A DNA stretch of 64,000 nucleotides, taken from Rhodanobacter sp. C06 (GTDB taxonomy: Bacteria > Pseudomonadota > Gammaproteobacteria > Xanthomonadales > Rhodanobacteraceae). The stretch is from assembly GCF_002001105.1 (NCBI RefSeq), contig NZ_MUNP01000059.1, positions 1-64,000 of the forward strand, in the 5' to 3' direction. The notes beneath the pieces were generated by a model. That model searched no databases. It was not told where the DNA came from and was given only the letters and a program-made list of their open reading frames with translations. The translations under genes were made by a program, and so were the position numbers. Each line of letters begins with the position of its first letter. Position 1 is the first letter of the stretch. This document shows, piece by piece, positions 51,309 through 59,517 of this stretch.

Positions 51309-52166
51309 TCAGCGCCGCGTCGCCAGTACCCCGTCCAGCGCCAACTGTGCCTTGAAGCCCGCCAGTTCCAGCCGCTTCGCCACCTCGCGTGGCACGTCGC
51401 GGCCGCTGGTGAGCTTGTTCGGGCTGCCGGTGTAGTGGAACAGGCGGCCTCCGCGGCGCAGCACGCGCGCCAGTTGCCGGTAGAACGCCAGCGAATACAG
51501 CTCGCCGGCGATGCCGAAACGCGGCGGGTCGTGCAGCAGCGCATCCACCGAGGCGTCGGCGAGCTGCGCGATGGCCTGCGCGACGTCGGCGTGGACGAGT
51601 TGCAGGCGCCCGCCATGTTCCGCCGCCTCCGGATCGGGCGACCACGGGTTGAGCGTGCGCAGCCACAGCACGTCGGGGTTCTTCTCGAAGGAGTGGATGC
51701 GTGCGGCGCCCGCGTCCAGGCAGCAGGCGGCGAAGTAGCCCAGGCCGCCGCAGGTATCCAGCACCACGTTGCCGTGCGGCTCGACCAGGGCCACCTTGCG
51801 GCGCGCGTCGTCCAGCGGCGATTCCTTCGAGGTGGGCAGCATCTTGATGCCGTCGATCTCGAAGGTGGGCGCGCCCCATTCGGTGGGCACCAGCTTGATC
51901 AGCGCACCGGAGTAGCGCGCGGCCGGCGCGAACTCCGCGCCATCCCAGTAGTGGATGCTGCGGTCCTTCAGTGCAGGCGGGTAAGCGTAGCGCTCGCCGC
52001 GCCATCGCCAGGCGTCCAGGTGCAGCTGCGCTGCATCGGTCGAGCGGCCAAGGTCCAGCGAGCCGCTCCACTCGGTGGCGCCGGCGGTACGCGCGGCGAG
52101 CAGCGCCTCGGCGGTGGTGCGAGTGAGCAGGGGGCCGGTGTAGTGCGACACGCAGGGGATCTCCAC
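51309..52166 (-). CDS. Class I SAM-dependent methyltransferase
   Basis: 285 residues. The SAM-binding motif I reads VVLDTCGGLGYFAACCLDAGA (about residues 134-154), the acidic end of strand 2 is SFEKNPDVLWLRTLNPW, and motif IV is LLHDPPRFG with a DPPR-type catalytic loop. The N-terminal ~110 residues (HYTGPLLTRTTAEALLAA, LHLDAWRWRGERYAYPP, PTEWGAPTFEIDGIKML) form a separate domain. The same layout occurs in archaeal and bacterial proteins annotated as spermine synthase-like methyltransferases. The DPP motif hints at an amino-group target such as a nucleic-acid base, but this is unproven. Confidence 0.8.
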   Translation of the reverse strand: MEIPCVSHYTGPLLTRTTAEALLAARTAGATEWSGSLDLGRSTDAAQLHLDAWRWRGERYAYPPALKDRSIHYWDGAEFAPAARYSGALIKLVPTEWGAPTFEIDGIKMLPTSKESPLDDARRKVALVEPHGNVVLDTCGGLGYFAACCLDAGAARIHSFEKNPDVLWLRTLNPWSPDPEAAEHGGRLQLVHADVAQAIAQLADASVDALLHDPPRFGIAGELYSLAFYRQLARVLRRGGRLFHYTGSPNKLTSGRDVPREVAKRLELAGFKAQLALDGVLATRR

Positions 52167-52199
52167 GGGGTTGGCGAGGCGCGGTTGGCCGCGGTGTTC

Positions 52200-53126
52200 T
52201 TATTGTGCCTGCCTGCGGCAGCAGGCCAGCACCAGGGCGCGCAGCCAGCGATGCGCCGGCTCGGCGTCGAGCTGCGGATGCCACATCTGCGAGACCATGA
52301 TGGGCGCGGTTCGGACCGGCAGCGGAAAGCATGCGAGGTTCGATGTGCCCGCCGGCGAACAGGCTGCCAGCGTGGCGTCGAAAAACGAGGCGGTCGCCAG
52401 CGCCACCAGGTCGGAGTCGCTGGCGACGGCAAGCGCGGCCCGAAACCCCGGCAGCACCGCAACCACTCTTCGCGCCAGGCCTAATTCGGCGAGCGCCGCA
52501 TCCACCGGGCCGTCGGAACGCCCCCGACGCGAGACGACGACATGCGCACACGCCGCATAACGCTCGGCGGTGAGCTGGCCCGGTTCGAGCAGGGGATGAC
52601 CGCACCGGACCACGCCCACGTAGTGGTCGCGGAAGAGGCCTTGCACCCGAACCTCCGGCCCCGATTCGCCGAGCACGCCGATGTCGAGGTCGACAATCCC
52701 TTCCCGCAACGGGCGCACGTCCTTGTCCGGCTTGGGCGCAAAGCGCAATCGCGCCCTGGGCGCCGCGGCGGCGACCGCCGCGATCAACCGGGCCGCGAAA
52801 ATCTCCACGAAGCCTTCGTTGGCGCGTATCGTGAAATTTCGTTGCAACGTGGCCGGGTCGAAACCGGCCGCGGCCGGACGCAACACGGCGTGCGTCTCGC
52901 GGGCCAGCCGATGCACGCGTTCGCGCAGTTCCACGGCATGCGGCGTGGCCACCATGGTGCGTCCGGCGCGAACCAGCAGCGGGTCGCCGGTTGCCTCGCG
53001 CAACCGCGCGAGCGTCCGGCTCATCGCCGATGCGCTCAACCCCAGCCGGCGTGCGGCGCCGGCCACGCTGCCCTCGGCAAGCAGTGCATCCAGTGCGGTC
53101 AGCAGGTTCAGGTCGGTGTCGGGCAT
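52200..53126 (-). CDS. LysR-family transcriptional regulator
   Basis: 308 residues from the ATG at 53126. The N-terminal winged helix is typical: DLNLLTALDALLAEGSVAGAARRLGLSASAMSRTLARLREATGDPLLVRAG. The effector domain starts at about 90 and shows FEIFAARLIAAV-like (GFVEIFAARLI) and HPLLEPGQL segments. It is divergent from an SDR gene 124 bases away, the usual LysR arrangement, and probably controls it in response to a small molecule. Confidence 0.92.
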   Translation of the reverse strand: MPDTDLNLLTALDALLAEGSVAGAARRLGLSASAMSRTLARLREATGDPLLVRAGRTMVATPHAVELRERVHRLARETHAVLRPAAAGFDPATLQRNFTIRANEGFVEIFAARLIAAVAAAAPRARLRFAPKPDKDVRPLREGIVDLDIGVLGESGPEVRVQGLFRDHYVGVVRCGHPLLEPGQLTAERYAACAHVVVSRRGRSDGPVDAALAELGLARRVVAVLPGFRAALAVASDSDLVALATASFFDATLAACSPAGTSNLACFPLPVRTAPIMVSQMWHPQLDAEPAHRWLRALVLACCRRQAQ

Positions 53127-53250
53127 GGGGTGGAGCGTGGACCTGGCATGGCGTGGAGTGCAGGTATGCAATGCAGCGGACGCGGCTTCCGCATCGGTGG
53201 AGCGTCGCTATGCTGGCCGCTGGCGCACGTACCGATGCAGGAGATTGTAG

Positions 53251-53955
53251 ATGCCAGCTTTTGCCGCGAACAAAAACCTCCTGCTCATCGGTGCCTCGCG
53301 CGGCCTGGGCCTGGCGCTGGCGGAGGAATACCTCAAGCGCGGCTGGAACGTCGTCGCCACCGAGCGCGATGCAGCTTCGTCCGGCCTGCGTGGCGTCGCG
53401 CAGGCCGGTAGCGGTCAGCTCGACGTGGAGAACGTCGACATCAATCGCCCTGAACAGGTAGCTGCGCTGCATGCGCGACTGGCATCGCGGCGCTTCGACA
53501 TGCTGTTCGTCAATGCGGGCGTCACGAACGCCGAGCACGAAACGATCGCCGACGTATCGACCGACGAGTTCGTGCGCGTGATGGTTACCAATGCGCTGAG
53601 CCCGCTGCGCGTGGTTGAAACCCTGCAGGATCTCGTGTCACCGGCCGGCACGATAGCCATCATGTCGTCCGGGCAAGGTAGCGTCGCCAACAACGAGCGT
53701 GGCGGCCACGAGGTGTATCGCGGCAGCAAGGCCGCGCTCAACATGTTCATGCGCAGCTACGCCGTACGCCATGCCGGCGCGGCGCGGACGCTGCTGCTGC
53801 TGGCGCCCGGCTGGGTGCGCACCGAACTGGGCGGCCCCGATGCGCGTCTCGCCATCGACGAGAGCATCCCGCACCTGGTGGACACCATCGAGGCGCAGTC
53901 GGGCGAGCCAGGGCTGCAATACCTCGACTATCTCGGTCGACGCGTGCCGTGGTGA
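53251..53955 (+). CDS. Short-chain dehydrogenase/reductase
   Basis: 234 residues. Cofactor motif GASRGLG at residues 14-20, FVNAGVTNAE (the NAG position), a Ser in MSSGQGS and the catalytic YRGSK at about residue 155 make this a complete classical SDR of the CsgA/sniffer-like short type. ATERD after the second strand suggests which cofactor ribose is bound, but this was not resolved. It lies divergent from a LysR gene, its likely regulator. The substrate is unknown. Confidence 0.9.
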   Translation: MPAFAANKNLLLIGASRGLGLALAEEYLKRGWNVVATERDAASSGLRGVAQAGSGQLDVENVDINRPEQVAALHARLASRRFDMLFVNAGVTNAEHETIADVSTDEFVRVMVTNALSPLRVVETLQDLVSPAGTIAIMSSGQGSVANNERGGHEVYRGSKAALNMFMRSYAVRHAGAARTLLLLAPGWVRTELGGPDARLAIDESIPHLVDTIEAQSGEPGLQYLDYLGRRVPW

Positions 53956-53970
53956 CGGCGTCGCTGCCGC

Positions 53971-54339
53971 TCAGCCGGCGGCGGGCGGCAGCCGCGCCGT
54001 GATCTGCGTCGCCAGCGCGGCGGCGTCCTGGTCGTGGGCGACCTCGACCACCACGCGGCGGTAGTGTTCGTGATCCAGTTCCAGCGTGAGACAGCGGGCG
54101 GGGTCGTGGAAGTCGTAGAACATCGCGCCCTCGCCATTGTAGAAACTGCCTGCCACCTTGACGCCGGGGATGTTGGTGCCGACGCGGAAGCCGCGGAACC
54201 AGGCTTCCGGCACCGGATCGGCATGCGCCGCCAGGATGTGGCGATACGGGATGTGCAGCGAGCCGTGCAGCGACAGGACCTCGTCCAGCGGGCTCAGCTG
54301 CATGCTGACGCGATCGGCTTCCAGTTCCACGCGGGCCAT
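53971..54339 (-). CDS. Small protein of unknown function (PH-like fold possible)
   Basis: 122 residues from the ATG at 54339 (54414 is an alternative). The sequence alternates short strands, VELEADRVSMQLSPLDEVLSLHGSLHIPYRHILAAHAD, GVKVAGSFYNGEGAMFYDFHDP and LTLELDHEHYRRVVVEVAHDQDAAALA, ending in one helix. This recalls bacterial PH-domain-like proteins, but no family is assigned. There is no signal peptide. It sits 15 bases from the end of the SDR gene, head-on. Confidence 0.7.
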   Translation of the reverse strand: MARVELEADRVSMQLSPLDEVLSLHGSLHIPYRHILAAHADPVPEAWFRGFRVGTNIPGVKVAGSFYNGEGAMFYDFHDPARCLTLELDHEHYRRVVVEVAHDQDAAALATQITARLPPAAG

Positions 54340-54491
54340 GGCGTGATCTCCGCTCGGGGCAAGTGCCTGCAGTGTAAGGCCGCGCCGCGACGTCGCCGGC
54401 ATGACCTGCGGCACGGCTTTTCCCTTTCCTCACGGCAGCGGTGGCATAGTCGGCGGACTGCGGCCAGTGCCGCGCTGATCGGGAGTGGGTC

Positions 54492-54899
54492 ATGACGAAA
54501 CATTTCGTGCGTGGATTGCCGGCCCTGATGCTGGTGCTGGCCCTGCCGTTCGCCGCGTCGGCAGCGGATGCGAACGGCGCGGCATCGAAACAGATCGCCA
54601 CGGCGGGCGCGCATGCCGGCATGGCACTGGGCGCGGCGGACCTGGCGACGACGCATGCGCATCTGCATCACGTGGTGAACTGCCTGGTCGGGCCGTCGGG
54701 CAAGGGCTTCGATGCCAAGGCGGCGGACCCCTGCAAGGGCATGGGCCAGGGCGCCATCGTCGATGCCAAGGGCGATACCGCCGTCGAGGCCCGCCTGCAC
54801 GCCGCGCTGGGCGACGCCCAGCAGGGGCTGAAGGCGACCACGCTGGACGCCGCGCATGCCGATGCAAAGAAGGCGATGGAGAGCCTGCAGGCGAAGTGA
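54492..54899 (+). CDS. Small secreted protein of unknown function
   Basis: 135 residues with a clear signal peptide (residues 1-25, ending ASAAD). The mature part is Ala-rich and helical, with a His-rich segment THAHLHHVVNCLVGPSG and a second Cys in DPCKGMG; the two could form a disulfide, and the His cluster could bind metal. The C-terminus (LHAALGDAQQGLKATTLDAAHADAKKAMESL) looks like an amphipathic helix. Similar Cys/His layouts occur in hypothetical periplasmic proteins. It may share transcription with the Ivy-type gene 76 bases downstream. Confidence 0.75.
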   Translation: MTKHFVRGLPALMLVLALPFAASAADANGAASKQIATAGAHAGMALGAADLATTHAHLHHVVNCLVGPSGKGFDAKAADPCKGMGQGAIVDAKGDTAVEARLHAALGDAQQGLKATTLDAAHADAKKAMESLQAK

Positions 54900-54975
54900 G
54901 AGTCCGTGCGTCAGCGGGCGTTGCATGGCGGCTTGCTAGGTTGAAACCTCGTGCCACATGACGAGGAGGCTTGCG

Positions 54976-55542
54976 ATGAAGTTTTCCATGCTCGCATGCG
55001 CATTGACGGCGACGCTGGCCTGCGTCGCCTGCTCGCAGGGGCCGCAGACGCCGGCGGCTCCGGCATCCTCCACGTCTTCCCCGGGCAAGCCCGCCACGCA
55101 GGCCGCGCCGGCCGGCGTTGCGACGACGGCGGGCAACGATGCCACCACGGTGGTCGCGACGCCGACCGCCGTGCGGATCTACCTGTACGACCTGCTGCAG
55201 CGTCCGGATTTCACGAAGACGCTGGATGCGCTGCCAGACGCACAGACGCTGCCGGCCTGGGTACGCGAGGGCGGCACGGCCACGCCGGCGCGGACCGTGC
55301 AGGTGGATGGCAAGGCCATGCTGCTTGCCACCGCGTGCAAGCCGCACGATTGCCCCACCGAGCGCGTGGCCTTGCTGTATGACGCGCAAGACCACGCGAT
55401 GTGGGGACTGTTCGCGCAACGTCCCGAGAACCTGACGCCGGCGGTCGATCCCGACGACAGCTCGCAGGACAAGCTCACCTGGCTGGGCGATCCCGACAAG
55501 CTGCGCCAGCAGCTGCTGCACGACGCGCTGTACGTGCGTTGA
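54976..55542 (+). CDS. ivy: Ivy-type lysozyme inhibitor, lipoprotein form
   Basis: 188 residues from the ATG at 54976 (AGGAGG ribosome site). A lipoprotein-like signal (MLACALTATLACVACS) is followed by a 50-residue Pro/Ala/Thr linker. The mature domain has the inhibitor-of-vertebrate-lysozyme pattern: IYLYDLLQRPDFTKTLDAL, LPAWVREGGTATPARTVQVDG and the signature loop CKPHDC at residues 121-126, whose His blocks the lysozyme site. Family members protect the wall against C-type lysozymes. The long linker plus lipid anchor is a less common layout. Confidence 0.85.
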   Translation: MKFSMLACALTATLACVACSQGPQTPAAPASSTSSPGKPATQAAPAGVATTAGNDATTVVATPTAVRIYLYDLLQRPDFTKTLDALPDAQTLPAWVREGGTATPARTVQVDGKAMLLATACKPHDCPTERVALLYDAQDHAMWGLFAQRPENLTPAVDPDDSSQDKLTWLGDPDKLRQQLLHDALYVR

Positions 55543-55635
55543 CGACGCGCATCACAGTGGCTTGATCGCCGTCCGTGTCCAATGACCCGGATGCGCCGCG
55601 CATGGGCGGCGCCCTTGTCCGGTGGAGCATCCTGC

Positions 55636-56193
55636 ATGAGTACGATCAAGGTGGCGGTACTGGTGGGCAGCCTGCGCAAGGCGTCGATCAACCAGCGGTT
55701 GGCGCGGGCGGTCGAGCGGCTGGCGCCGAAGGACTTTGCCTTCGAGCACATCCGCATCGACGACCTGCCGCCGTACAACCAGGATTTCGACGCCGACTAC
55801 CCAGCGGCGGGGCGCCAGCTGAAGCAGCGGGTGGAAGCGGCCGATGCGCTGCTGTTCGTCACGCCGGAATACAACCGCGGGATTCCCGGCGTGCTGAAGA
55901 ACGCGATCGATCTCGCCTCGCGCCCGTGGGGCACGAATTCCTTCGCCGGCAAGCCGGGTGCGGTGATCGGCGCCTCGATTGGTGCCACCGGCAGCGCGCT
56001 GGCGCAGCAGCACCTGCGCAACGTGCTGGCCTACCTCGACGTAGCGACGCTGGCGCAGCCCGAGGTGTTCGTGCAGTTCAAGGACGACGGCCTGATCGAC
56101 GCCGAGGGCCATGTCGCCAGCGAGGGTACGCAGAAATTCCTGCAGGGCTTCGTGGACCGCTATGTGGCGTGGGTGAAGCAACACCTGGCTTGA
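55636..56193 (+). CDS. NADPH-dependent FMN reductase
   Basis: 185 residues from the ATG at 55636. Flavodoxin-like fold: VAVLVGSLRKASINQRLARAV for phosphate binding, FVTPEYNRGIPGVLKNAIDLAS for the FMN loop, and KPGAVIGASIGATGSALAQQHLR. It matches the ChrR/azoreductase-type family that reduces quinones, chromate or flavins with NAD(P)H. The ATG at 55582 would add 18 residues. It is followed by a cluster of four hairpins and convergent ppk1. Confidence 0.9.
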   Translation: MSTIKVAVLVGSLRKASINQRLARAVERLAPKDFAFEHIRIDDLPPYNQDFDADYPAAGRQLKQRVEAADALLFVTPEYNRGIPGVLKNAIDLASRPWGTNSFAGKPGAVIGASIGATGSALAQQHLRNVLAYLDVATLAQPEVFVQFKDDGLIDAEGHVASEGTQKFLQGFVDRYVAWVKQHLA

Positions 56194-56202
56194 CCGGAAT
56201 GT

Positions 56203-56309
56203 CGTGAAAGCGCTGTCCTGCGCTTTCACGACCCGCCGGGTCCGGACCCGGCTCCGTCGCACTATCGCTTGCGCGATGGTGCGACGCGTGATCCATCCGT
56301 GGATCACGC
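56203..56309. repeat. Four consecutive hairpins between convergent genes
   Basis: In 107 bases there are four separate inverted repeats: 56203-56213/56220-56230 (11 pairs), a perfect 18-base palindrome at 56235-56252, 56256-56268/56273-56285 (13 pairs, one G-T), and 56286-56295/56300-56309 (10 pairs), the last overlapping the ppk1 stop. None has a T-run. Together they may stop transcription in both directions. Confidence 0.75.
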
Positions 56310-58454
56310 CTCCGCGCCGCTGAGCTTCTCCAGCAACTGCTGCTGTGCGTCGAGCACCGCCTCGTCAGGAGCGCGCGCCACCGGCCGGTAACTGCCGTCG
56401 GCCTGCAGTTCGGCGGAACCGACGTTGTCGGCGAGGTAGAGCTCCAGCGCGCCGAGGATGCGCTGCTGCAGCTTCTTGCCCTCGATCGGGAACGCGCATT
56501 CCACGCGGCGGTCCAGGTTGCGTTCCATCAGGTCGGCGCTGGAGAGGTACAGCTTCGGTTCGCCGTCGTTGGCGAACCAGTAGGCGCGGCTGTGTTCCAG
56601 GAAGCGTCCGATCACCGAGCGCACGCGGATGTGCTCCGACACGCCGGGCACCCCCGGGCGCAGGCAGCACATGCCGCGCACGAGCAGGTCGATGTGCACG
56701 CCGGCGATGCTGGCCTTGTACAGCGCGCGGATCATCTTGGGGTCGGTGAGCGCGTTGACCTTGATCAGGATGCGCGCCGGCTTGCCCGCCGCGGCGTGCG
56801 CGGCTTCCTGCGCGATCAGGTCGAGCAAGCCTAGTTTCAGCGTGAACGGCGCCTGCAGCAGCTTCTTCATGCGCAGCGCCTTGCCCATGCCGGTGAGCTG
56901 GCTGAACAGCTTGTGCACGTCCTCGCAGAGCACCTCGTCGGAAGTGAGCAGGCTGTAGTCGGTGTACAACCGCGCGTTGGCGGTGTGGTAGTTGCCGGTG
57001 CCCAGGTGGGCGTAGCGCACCAGTTCGCTGCCTTCGCGGCGCTGGACCAGCATCAGCTTGGCGTGGGTCTTGATGCCCACCACGCCGTAGATCACCATCG
57101 CGCCGGCCTGCTGCAGGCGCGAGGCGAGCGTGAGGTTGGATTCCTCGTCGAAGCGTGCGCGCAGCTCCACCACCGCGGTCACTTCCTTGCCGGCGCGGGC
57201 GGCGTCGACCAGCGCGTCGACGATCTCCGAGTCTGCGCCGGTGCGGTACAGCGTCTGCTTGATCGCCAGCACCTGCGGATCCTTCGCGGCCTGGCGCAGC
57301 AGGTCCACCACCGGCGCGAAGGATTCATAGGGATGCAGCAGCAACACGTCCTGCTTCGCGATCACCGCGAACAAGTCCTCGGCGTGCTTCAGCACCTTCG
57401 GCAGCGCGGGCACGAAGGGCTTGTACTGCAGCGCGGGGTAGTTCACCTTGCTGGCGATGCGGAACAGCCGCGCCAGGTTCACCGGGCCGTTCACCTCGTA
57501 GAGCTCCGACTCGGCGAGACCGAACTGTTTCAGCAGGTGGGCGGTAAGCGTCTTCGGGCAGTTGTCGGCCACCTCCAGCCGCACCGCGCTGCCGAAGCGG
57601 CGCGAATACAGCTCGCCGCGCAGCGCGAGCGCCAGGTCCTCCACGTCCTCGGGGTCGAGCGCGAGGTCGGCGTTGCGGGTCAGCCGGAACTGGTAGCAAC
57701 CGAGCACGTTCATGCCGGGGAACAGCTCGTCGGCGTGCGCGTGGATCATCGAGGACAGCAGCACGTAGCCATCGCCGCCCTCGGCGATGTCGTCGGGTAT
57801 GCGGATCAGCCGCGGCAGCACGCGCGGCGCGGGCACCACGGCGAGGCCGGAGTCGCGGCCGAACGCGTCCGTACCGTCCAGTTGCACGATGAAGTTGAGG
57901 CTCTTGTTGACCAGCAGCGGGAACGGATGGGTGGGGTCCAGCCCGATCGGCGTGACCAGCGGCGCCACCTCCTCGCGGAAATAGCGGCGCACCCACTGCT
58001 TCTGCTTGTGCGTCCACTCGTCGCGCCGCGCGATGCGGATGCCGTGCGCAGCCAGTTTCGGAAGGATGCGCTCGTTGAGGATCGCGTACTGCCGCTCGAT
58101 CTGCCGATGCGCGATCGCGCTGATCTCGGCCAGCACCTGGCGCGGCGCCATGCCGTCGGCGCCGAGCAACTCGTGGTCCAGCGCGATCTGGCCCTTCAGC
58201 CCCGCCACGCGGATCTCGAAGAACTCGTCCATGTTGCGCGAGAAGATCAGCAGGAACTTCAGCCGCTCCTGCAGCGGCGTGCGCGCGTCCAGTGCCTGGT
58301 CGAGCACGCGGATGTTGAACGCCAGCTGCGACAGCTCGCGGTTGATGTACAGGCGGCGCTCGCCGAGGTCGGGCGCGGGCGTGGAGGCCGCATCATTCGC
58401 CGCCGGTGCGCCTGTGGCAGCAGGCGAGGGCTTGCGGGGTGCGCGTGAACTCAT
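56304..58454 (-). CDS. ppk1: Polyphosphate kinase 1
   Basis: 716 residues from the ATG at 58454, the usual PPK1 length. N-domain: YINRELSQLAFNIRVLDQA and LLIFSRNMDEFFEIRVAG. Catalytic core: VLLLHPYESFAPVVDLLRQAA, IKQTLYRTGADSEIVDAL, VTAVVELRARFDEESN, then HLGTGNYHTANARLYTDYSLLT with the phosphorylated His, and the second PLD-like half GKPARILIKVNALTD and YLSSADLMERNLDRRVE. It builds polyphosphate from ATP and reverses. There is no ppx next to it here. The ATG at 58547 would add 31 non-family residues. Confidence 0.95.
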   Translation of the reverse strand: MSSRAPRKPSPAATGAPAANDAASTPAPDLGERRLYINRELSQLAFNIRVLDQALDARTPLQERLKFLLIFSRNMDEFFEIRVAGLKGQIALDHELLGADGMAPRQVLAEISAIAHRQIERQYAILNERILPKLAAHGIRIARRDEWTHKQKQWVRRYFREEVAPLVTPIGLDPTHPFPLLVNKSLNFIVQLDGTDAFGRDSGLAVVPAPRVLPRLIRIPDDIAEGGDGYVLLSSMIHAHADELFPGMNVLGCYQFRLTRNADLALDPEDVEDLALALRGELYSRRFGSAVRLEVADNCPKTLTAHLLKQFGLAESELYEVNGPVNLARLFRIASKVNYPALQYKPFVPALPKVLKHAEDLFAVIAKQDVLLLHPYESFAPVVDLLRQAAKDPQVLAIKQTLYRTGADSEIVDALVDAARAGKEVTAVVELRARFDEESNLTLASRLQQAGAMVIYGVVGIKTHAKLMLVQRREGSELVRYAHLGTGNYHTANARLYTDYSLLTSDEVLCEDVHKLFSQLTGMGKALRMKKLLQAPFTLKLGLLDLIAQEAAHAAAGKPARILIKVNALTDPKMIRALYKASIAGVHIDLLVRGMCCLRPGVPGVSEHIRVRSVIGRFLEHSRAYWFANDGEPKLYLSSADLMERNLDRRVECAFPIEGKKLQQRILGALELYLADNVGSAELQADGSYRPVARAPDEAVLDAQQQLLEKLSGAEA

Positions 58455-58589
58455 CGATGCATATCCGTGGTGCGCCTGTCGCGGTAATCCATGCCGGCAT
58501 GGTAACCCCGACGGTTCACGCGCTCCGTCTATAGGCGTGGATGACACCGTGCCGCCGTTTCATGACGGAGCGATGACACCGGCCGCGAA

Positions 58590-59384
58590 TCAGGCCACGC
58601 CGTCGCGCGCCAGCATCGCCAGATAGCGGCTGGGCGCGGCGCCGAGGGTGCGGCGGAACGCGGCGCTGAACGCGCTGGCGCTGGCGTAGCCCAGCTCGAT
58701 CGCGACGGTGGTGACCGGTTCGCCGGCACCGAGCCGGGTCAACGCGGCGAGCAGGCAGGCCTGCTGGCGCCACGCGGCGAAGCTCATGCCGGTCTGCTGG
58801 CGGAAGAGCCGGGTGAAGTGGCGCCGGCTCATGCCGGCCTTGTGCGCCATGGCGTCGATGTCGACCTCCAGCGCGGGTGCGGCGAGCAGGGCGCGGCACA
58901 GCTTGCGCAGGCGTGGCTCGTCGGGCAACGGCGTGTTCAGCGGCAGCGCGGGCATCGCGCGGATCTCGTCCAGCAGCAGCGCCATCACGCGGCCGTCGCG
59001 GCCGTCCAGTGCGTATTCCAGCGGCAGGTCCACCGCCTCCAGCAGCAGCGCGTGCAGCAGCGGCGACACCGCGATCACCTGGCAGTACGCAGGCAGGCCC
59101 GCGGCATCGGCAGCCTCGCGCCGCACGTAGACGCTGCGCGTGGAAACCGCGCCGCTCATGTGCACCTCGTGCGGCACGCCCGGCGGGATCCACAGCGCGC
59201 GCCGCGGCGGCACCACCCAGCTGCCGCGGTCGGTCACCGCGCTGACCACGCCGGTGGCCGCGTACAGCAGCTGGCCGCGCCGGTGCGCATGCGCGGGCAG
59301 CACGTAGCCGGCGGCGTAGTCGTTGCCGGTGGCCACGACGTCGCGCGGCGCGTTCTCGTAGGCATCGACGCGGGTGTGTCTCAT
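58590..59384 (-). CDS. AraC-family regulator with cupin sensor domain
   Basis: 264 residues. The N-terminal AraC-binding cupin shows AAGYVLPAHAHRRGQLLYAATGVV and WVVPPRRALWIPPGVPHEVHMSG. The C-terminal part (about 165-258) has the two helix-turn-helix units: DIDAMAHKAGMSRRHFTRLFRQQTGMSFAAW and PVTTVAIELGYASASAFSAAFRRTLGAAPSRY. It runs divergently from a Fsr-type efflux gene with 133 bases between the starts; this pairing is common, so it most likely controls the pump. Confidence 0.92.
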   Translation of the reverse strand: MRHTRVDAYENAPRDVVATGNDYAAGYVLPAHAHRRGQLLYAATGVVSAVTDRGSWVVPPRRALWIPPGVPHEVHMSGAVSTRSVYVRREAADAAGLPAYCQVIAVSPLLHALLLEAVDLPLEYALDGRDGRVMALLLDEIRAMPALPLNTPLPDEPRLRKLCRALLAAPALEVDIDAMAHKAGMSRRHFTRLFRQQTGMSFAAWRQQACLLAALTRLGAGEPVTTVAIELGYASASAFSAAFRRTLGAAPSRYLAMLARDGVA

Positions 59385-59517
59385 GAATGGCCCGGATTCG
59401 ACAGATATTGACCCGACGGCGCATGCGGGCCGCCTCCCGGCGGATTATCGTGTGCGCAGCGACGGATGCAAGGCATGCCGCCGCGATCTTTTCCCCGAGA
59501 TCCCTGACGGTTCCCCC

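Noticed and set aside
56913..58448. A 511-codon plus-strand frame over ppk1
   Set aside because: Antisense of an unmistakable polyphosphate kinase; no start signal and shadow-type composition.
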